The translations under genes and the position numbers were made by a program. From NCBI GenBank assembly GCA_003150175.1, contig QAKZ01000081.1, positions 1 to 7,263 of the forward strand: a stretch of DNA of 7,263 bases, written 5' to 3'. Within the stretch, counting starts at the first letter, position 1; every line of letters starts with the position of its first letter. The stretch comes from Coriobacteriia bacterium. GTDB taxonomy: Bacteria; Actinomycetota; Coriobacteriia; Coriobacteriales; Atopobiaceae. Below the pieces are notes generated by a model. The model did no database searches. It was not told where the DNA came from and saw nothing but the letters and a program-made list of their open reading frames with translations. Of the stretch, positions 4,917-7,263 are shown piece by piece.

Positions 4917-6848
4917 ATGCAGGACGGGTTCGTTAAGGTCGCGGCGGTCACGCCGGAGGTGCGCGTCGCCGACGTCGCGTTCAACGTCGAGTCGTGCGTG
5001 GCGGCCGCCCGCCGCGCCTGCACCGAGGACGGCGCGGTGCTCGTCGTGCTGCCCGAGCTGTGCCTTACCGCCTACACCTGCGAGGACCTTTTTTGGCAAG
5101 ACAACCTCCTCGCCGCCGCCGAGCAGGGCCTCGCGGACTTCGCGCAGGCGACCGCCGACCTCAACGCGCTGCTGCTCGTGGGCCTGCCCGTCCGCGTGAA
5201 CGCCAAGCTCTACAACTGCGCGGCCGCCGTGGCCTCGGGTACGGTCCTCGGCATCGTCCCCAAGCGCTACCTGCCCACCTACAACGAGTTCTACGAGGGG
5301 CGCCACTTCGTCAGCGGGACCACGGACGTCGTGCCCATCGACATCGCGGGCGCCCTCGACGTGCCCTTCGGCACCTCTCAGCTCTTCACCTGCGAAGAAG
5401 TGCCCGAGCTCTCCGTCGCCGTCGAGCTCTGCGAGGATCTCTGGGTCCCCGAGCCGCCCTCGATCGCCCATGCGAAGGCGGGCGCGACCGTCATCGCGAA
5501 CCTCTCGGCGAGCAACGCCGTCGTCGGAAAGGCCGACTACCGCCGCAGCCTCGTGTCCGGCCAGTCCGCCCGCCTGATCTGCGGGTATATCTACGCGAGC
5601 GCGGGCGCCGGCGAGTCGACGCAGGACGTCGTGTTCTCCGGCCACGACCTCATAGCCGAGAATGGCCGTGTGCTCGCGGAGGCCAAGCCCTTCGGCGACT
5701 GCCGCGCCGTCACGGAGCTCGACGTGCGCCTGCTCGCCGCCGAGCGCCGCCGCATGTCGACATTTGATGTCGTCGCGAGCCCCGTCCAGCGCGCCTACCA
5801 CGTCTCGCGCTTCTCGCTCGCTGAGCAAGAGACGCGCCTCACGCGCTACGTCGACCCCCAGCCCTTCGTTCCCTCCGATGCCGCCCGCCGCGCCGAGCGC
5901 TGCGAGGACGTTTTCAACATCCAGGCGCACGGCCTGGCCAAGCGCCTGCAGCACACCCACGCGACCCACGCCGTCATCGGGATCTCCGGCGGGCTCGACT
6001 CGACGCTCGCGCTCCTCGTGACCGCGCGCGCCTTCGATTTGCTGGGCATCGACCGCTCGGGCATCATCAGCGTGACCATGCCGGGCTTCGGCACGACCGA
6101 CCGCACCCACGACAACGCTACGAAGCTCACCGAGTCGCTCGGCGCCGACCTGCGCGAGGTCAACATCGGTGACGCCGTGCGCCTGCACTTCTCCGACATC
6201 GGCCACGACGAGTCCGTCCACGACGTGACCTACGAGAACTCCCAGGCCCGCGAGCGCACCCAGATCCTCATGGACATCGCCAACCAGGAGGGCGGCATGG
6301 TCATCGGCACGGGCGACCTCAGTGAGCTCGCGCTCGGCTGGGCCACCTACAACGGCGACCACATGAGCATGTACGCCGTCAACGCCAGCGTGCCCAAGAC
6401 CCTCGTTCGCCACCTCGTCCGCTACGTGGCCGACACCTGCGGAAACCCCGAGGAGTCCGAGGTTCTCTACGACGTGCTCGACACGCCCGTCTCGCCCGAG
6501 CTGCTGCCCGCCACCGGCGACGGAAAGATCAGCCAGAAGACCGAGGACCTCGTCGGCCCCTACGAGCTGCACGACTTCTTCCTGTACGAGGTTCTGCGGC
6601 GCGGGACCTCCCCGCGCAAGGTCTACCGCCTCGCGCGCTACGCCCTGGGCAAGAAGTACGACGACGCGACCATCCTCAAGTGGCTGCGCGTCTTCTACCG
6701 CCGCTACTTCGCCCAGCAGTTCAAGCGCAGCTGCCTGCCCGACGGCCCCAAGGTCGGCTCGGCGGCCGTCAGTCCCCGTGGCGACCTGCGCATGCCCTCC
6801 GACGCCTGCGTCGCCCTCTGGCAGTCCGAGCTCGACGTGCTCGACTAG
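4917..6848 (+). CDS. nadE: Glutamine-dependent NAD+ synthetase
   Basis: A 643-residue cytosolic enzyme for the last step of NAD+ synthesis: deamido-NAD+ + ATP + glutamine to NAD+. Residues 1 to about 280 form a nitrilase-type glutaminase. Its Glu-Lys-Cys triad is visible as Glu47 (LPELCLTAYTCEDLF), Lys116 (IVPKRYLPTYNEFYEGRHF) and Cys172 (VELCEDLWVPEPPS). Residues of about 320-643 are the synthetase domain, with the pyrophosphate loop SGGLDST (357-363), GTGDLSE (464-470), YNGDHMSMYAVNASVPKT and GKISQKTED (536-544). The length agrees with the two-domain actinobacterial and bacterial enzymes (about 640-680). The ATG at 4917 follows GAGGAGG (4904-4910) at 6-nt spacing. The gene is complete and looks functional. 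It is unrelated to the importer; its promoter must lie in or upstream of the palindrome island, because no promoter is obvious in the 14 nt between copy 3 and the start. Its own terminator follows at 6921. Confidence 0.96.
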   Translation: MQDGFVKVAAVTPEVRVADVAFNVESCVAAARRACTEDGAVLVVLPELCLTAYTCEDLFWQDNLLAAAEQGLADFAQATADLNALLLVGLPVRVNAKLYNCAAAVASGTVLGIVPKRYLPTYNEFYEGRHFVSGTTDVVPIDIAGALDVPFGTSQLFTCEEVPELSVAVELCEDLWVPEPPSIAHAKAGATVIANLSASNAVVGKADYRRSLVSGQSARLICGYIYASAGAGESTQDVVFSGHDLIAENGRVLAEAKPFGDCRAVTELDVRLLAAERRRMSTFDVVASPVQRAYHVSRFSLAEQETRLTRYVDPQPFVPSDAARRAERCEDVFNIQAHGLAKRLQHTHATHAVIGISGGLDSTLALLVTARAFDLLGIDRSGIISVTMPGFGTTDRTHDNATKLTESLGADLREVNIGDAVRLHFSDIGHDESVHDVTYENSQARERTQILMDIANQEGGMVIGTGDLSELALGWATYNGDHMSMYAVNASVPKTLVRHLVRYVADTCGNPEESEVLYDVLDTPVSPELLPATGDGKISQKTEDLVGPYELHDFFLYEVLRRGTSPRKVYRLARYALGKKYDDATILKWLRVFYRRYFAQQFKRSCLPDGPKVGSAAVSPRGDLRMPSDACVALWQSELDVLD

Positions 6849-6920
6849 CGGCTGGCGGCCGGCAGCCTGCGGCGGCCGGCCCATCGGCTGCGCGTCAAAC
6901 CCGCCACATCGGTAACCAAG

Positions 6921-6952
6921 CGCTCCGCGGCCCCGCCGCGGGGCGTTTTTTT
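6921..6952 (+). terminator. Intrinsic terminator of nadE
   Basis: CGCTCCGCGG (6921-6930) pairs with CCGCGGGGCG (6936-6945), nine Watson-Crick pairs plus one G-U, with the loop CCCCG and then seven T's (6946-6952). It lies 72 nt after the nadE stop and insulates groES. The stretch between the stop and this stem is GC-rich and contains a 10-bp direct repeat, GGCGGCCGGC (6854-6863 and 6871-6880), but no gene. Confidence 0.9.
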
Positions 6953-7048
6953 CGCCGCAACCGCCCAATCCGCGCGCCCCACAACCTCGGGTTTCTTCCC
7001 AGCAGTCACATAATCTAAGTGCCGCCTGTGAGATTTTTTGAATTCAGG

Positions 7049-7057
7049 TGGTATAAC
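7049..7057 (+). promoter_or_regulatory. Candidate extended -10 promoter of groES
   Basis: TGGTATAAC fits an extended -10 element (TGN followed by TATAAC, one mismatch to TATAAT). It lies in a relatively A/T-rich patch and would place the transcription start about 80 nt before the groES ATG. A second -10-like box, TATTAT, is at 7072-7077. No well-placed -35 box is clear for either. I found no CIRCE (HrcA) inverted repeat and no complete HAIR (HspR) site, so the heat-shock control is not evident in this leader. Confidence 0.4.
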
Positions 7058-7143
7058 CCCCGCCCTCTGGGTATTATTCACAGCGTTGGACAAAGCGCCC
7101 GGCCCGAAGCGGCGCGCGGGCGCACTCAAAAGGAGGAAACACC

Positions 7144-7263
7144 ATGACTCTGAAGCCTCTCGGCGATCGCGTTCTCGTCAAGCCCGCCCCCAAGGAGGAG
7201 AAGACCGCTACCGGCCTCTACATCTCCAGCGGCGCGCAGGAGAAGCCCCAGCGCGGCGAGGTC
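7144..7263 (+). CDS. groES: Co-chaperonin GroES, 5' part only (runs off the window)
   Basis: The first 40 codons of the 10-kDa co-chaperonin that caps the GroEL barrel during protein folding in the cytosol. The sequence starts [20 protein letters not shown] and continues [20 protein letters not shown]. It matches the GroES N-terminal signature ([11 protein letters not shown]) and the start of the mobile-loop region that contacts GroEL ([10 protein letters not shown]). AGGAGG (7131-7136) lies 7 nt before the ATG. The complete protein should have about 95 residues, so more than half is missing at the window edge. groEL may follow, but in actinobacteria groES and groEL are not always adjacent. 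Confidence 0.96.
   Translation, partial: MTLKPLGDRVLVKPAPKEEKTATGLYISSGAQEKPQRGEV

Noticed and set aside
4899..6968. 689-residue open frame on the minus strand opposite nadE
   Set aside because: It is a shadow of the GC-rich nadE codons: Val/Gly/Ala/Asp/Glu/His-rich low-information sequence with no recognisable domain, and NadE on the + strand has all of its catalytic motifs.
7100..7143. CIRCE or HAIR heat-shock operator before groES (GCACTC / ACTCAA near 7122)
   Set aside because: Only one half-site is present; no matching GAGTGC or TTGAGT arm occurs at the required spacing.
1..7263. tRNA, rRNA or known riboswitch
   Set aside because: No cloverleaf, rRNA-like stretch or recognisable aptamer core was seen in any of the intergenic segments.

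Overview
The window looks like chromosomal DNA from a high-GC Gram-positive bacterium. The gene content and style suggest the Coriobacteriia (Collinsella/Olsenella-like). This is an inference from strong C/G preference at third codon positions, Tat-type lipoprotein export, and a palindrome whose translation reads MTKRDxPFSS, which I associate with Collinsella-type genomes. All supported genes are on the + strand.

Layout: (1) 33-728 encodes a six-helix SdpI/DUF1648 membrane protein. (2) 943-3980 is a complete polar amino-acid ABC importer operon: a Tat-exported lipoprotein binding protein, a permease with an unusually long N-terminal membrane extension, and an ATPase with an Ala-rich N-terminal extension. 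A stem-loop after the binding-protein gene probably sets the excess of binding protein over membrane components. The permease and ATPase genes are 2 nt apart. (3) 3980-4902 is an accessory island: a single-tyrosine HUH transposase of the REP-associated (RAYT) type, bracketed by three copies of a perfect 31-bp palindrome. (4) 4917-6848 encodes glutamine-dependent NAD+ synthetase (NadE) and is followed by a strong intrinsic terminator. (5) 7144 to the end is the start of groES behind its own leader.

The accessory island is the part that deserves attention. Copies 1 and 2 of the palindrome are identical. Copy 3 differs only at the central base, so it lies in the opposite orientation and pairs with copy 2 as a REPIN-like doublet. 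The palindromes meet the genes exactly: copy 1 starts on the last base of the ATPase stop codon, copy 2 supplies the stop codon of the transposase, and copy 3 ends one base before the nadE Shine-Dalgarno stretch. The transposase ribosome binding site is buried in a 10-bp hairpin followed by six T's directly before the ATG, which resembles the translational and transcriptional silencing known for IS200. Together these suggest a self-restrained transposase and the repeat it may mobilise or maintain. The palindrome does not resemble the classical GTAG-type REP.

The importer, NadE and GroES are ordinary housekeeping genes. No tRNA, rRNA, CRISPR array or phage gene was seen.
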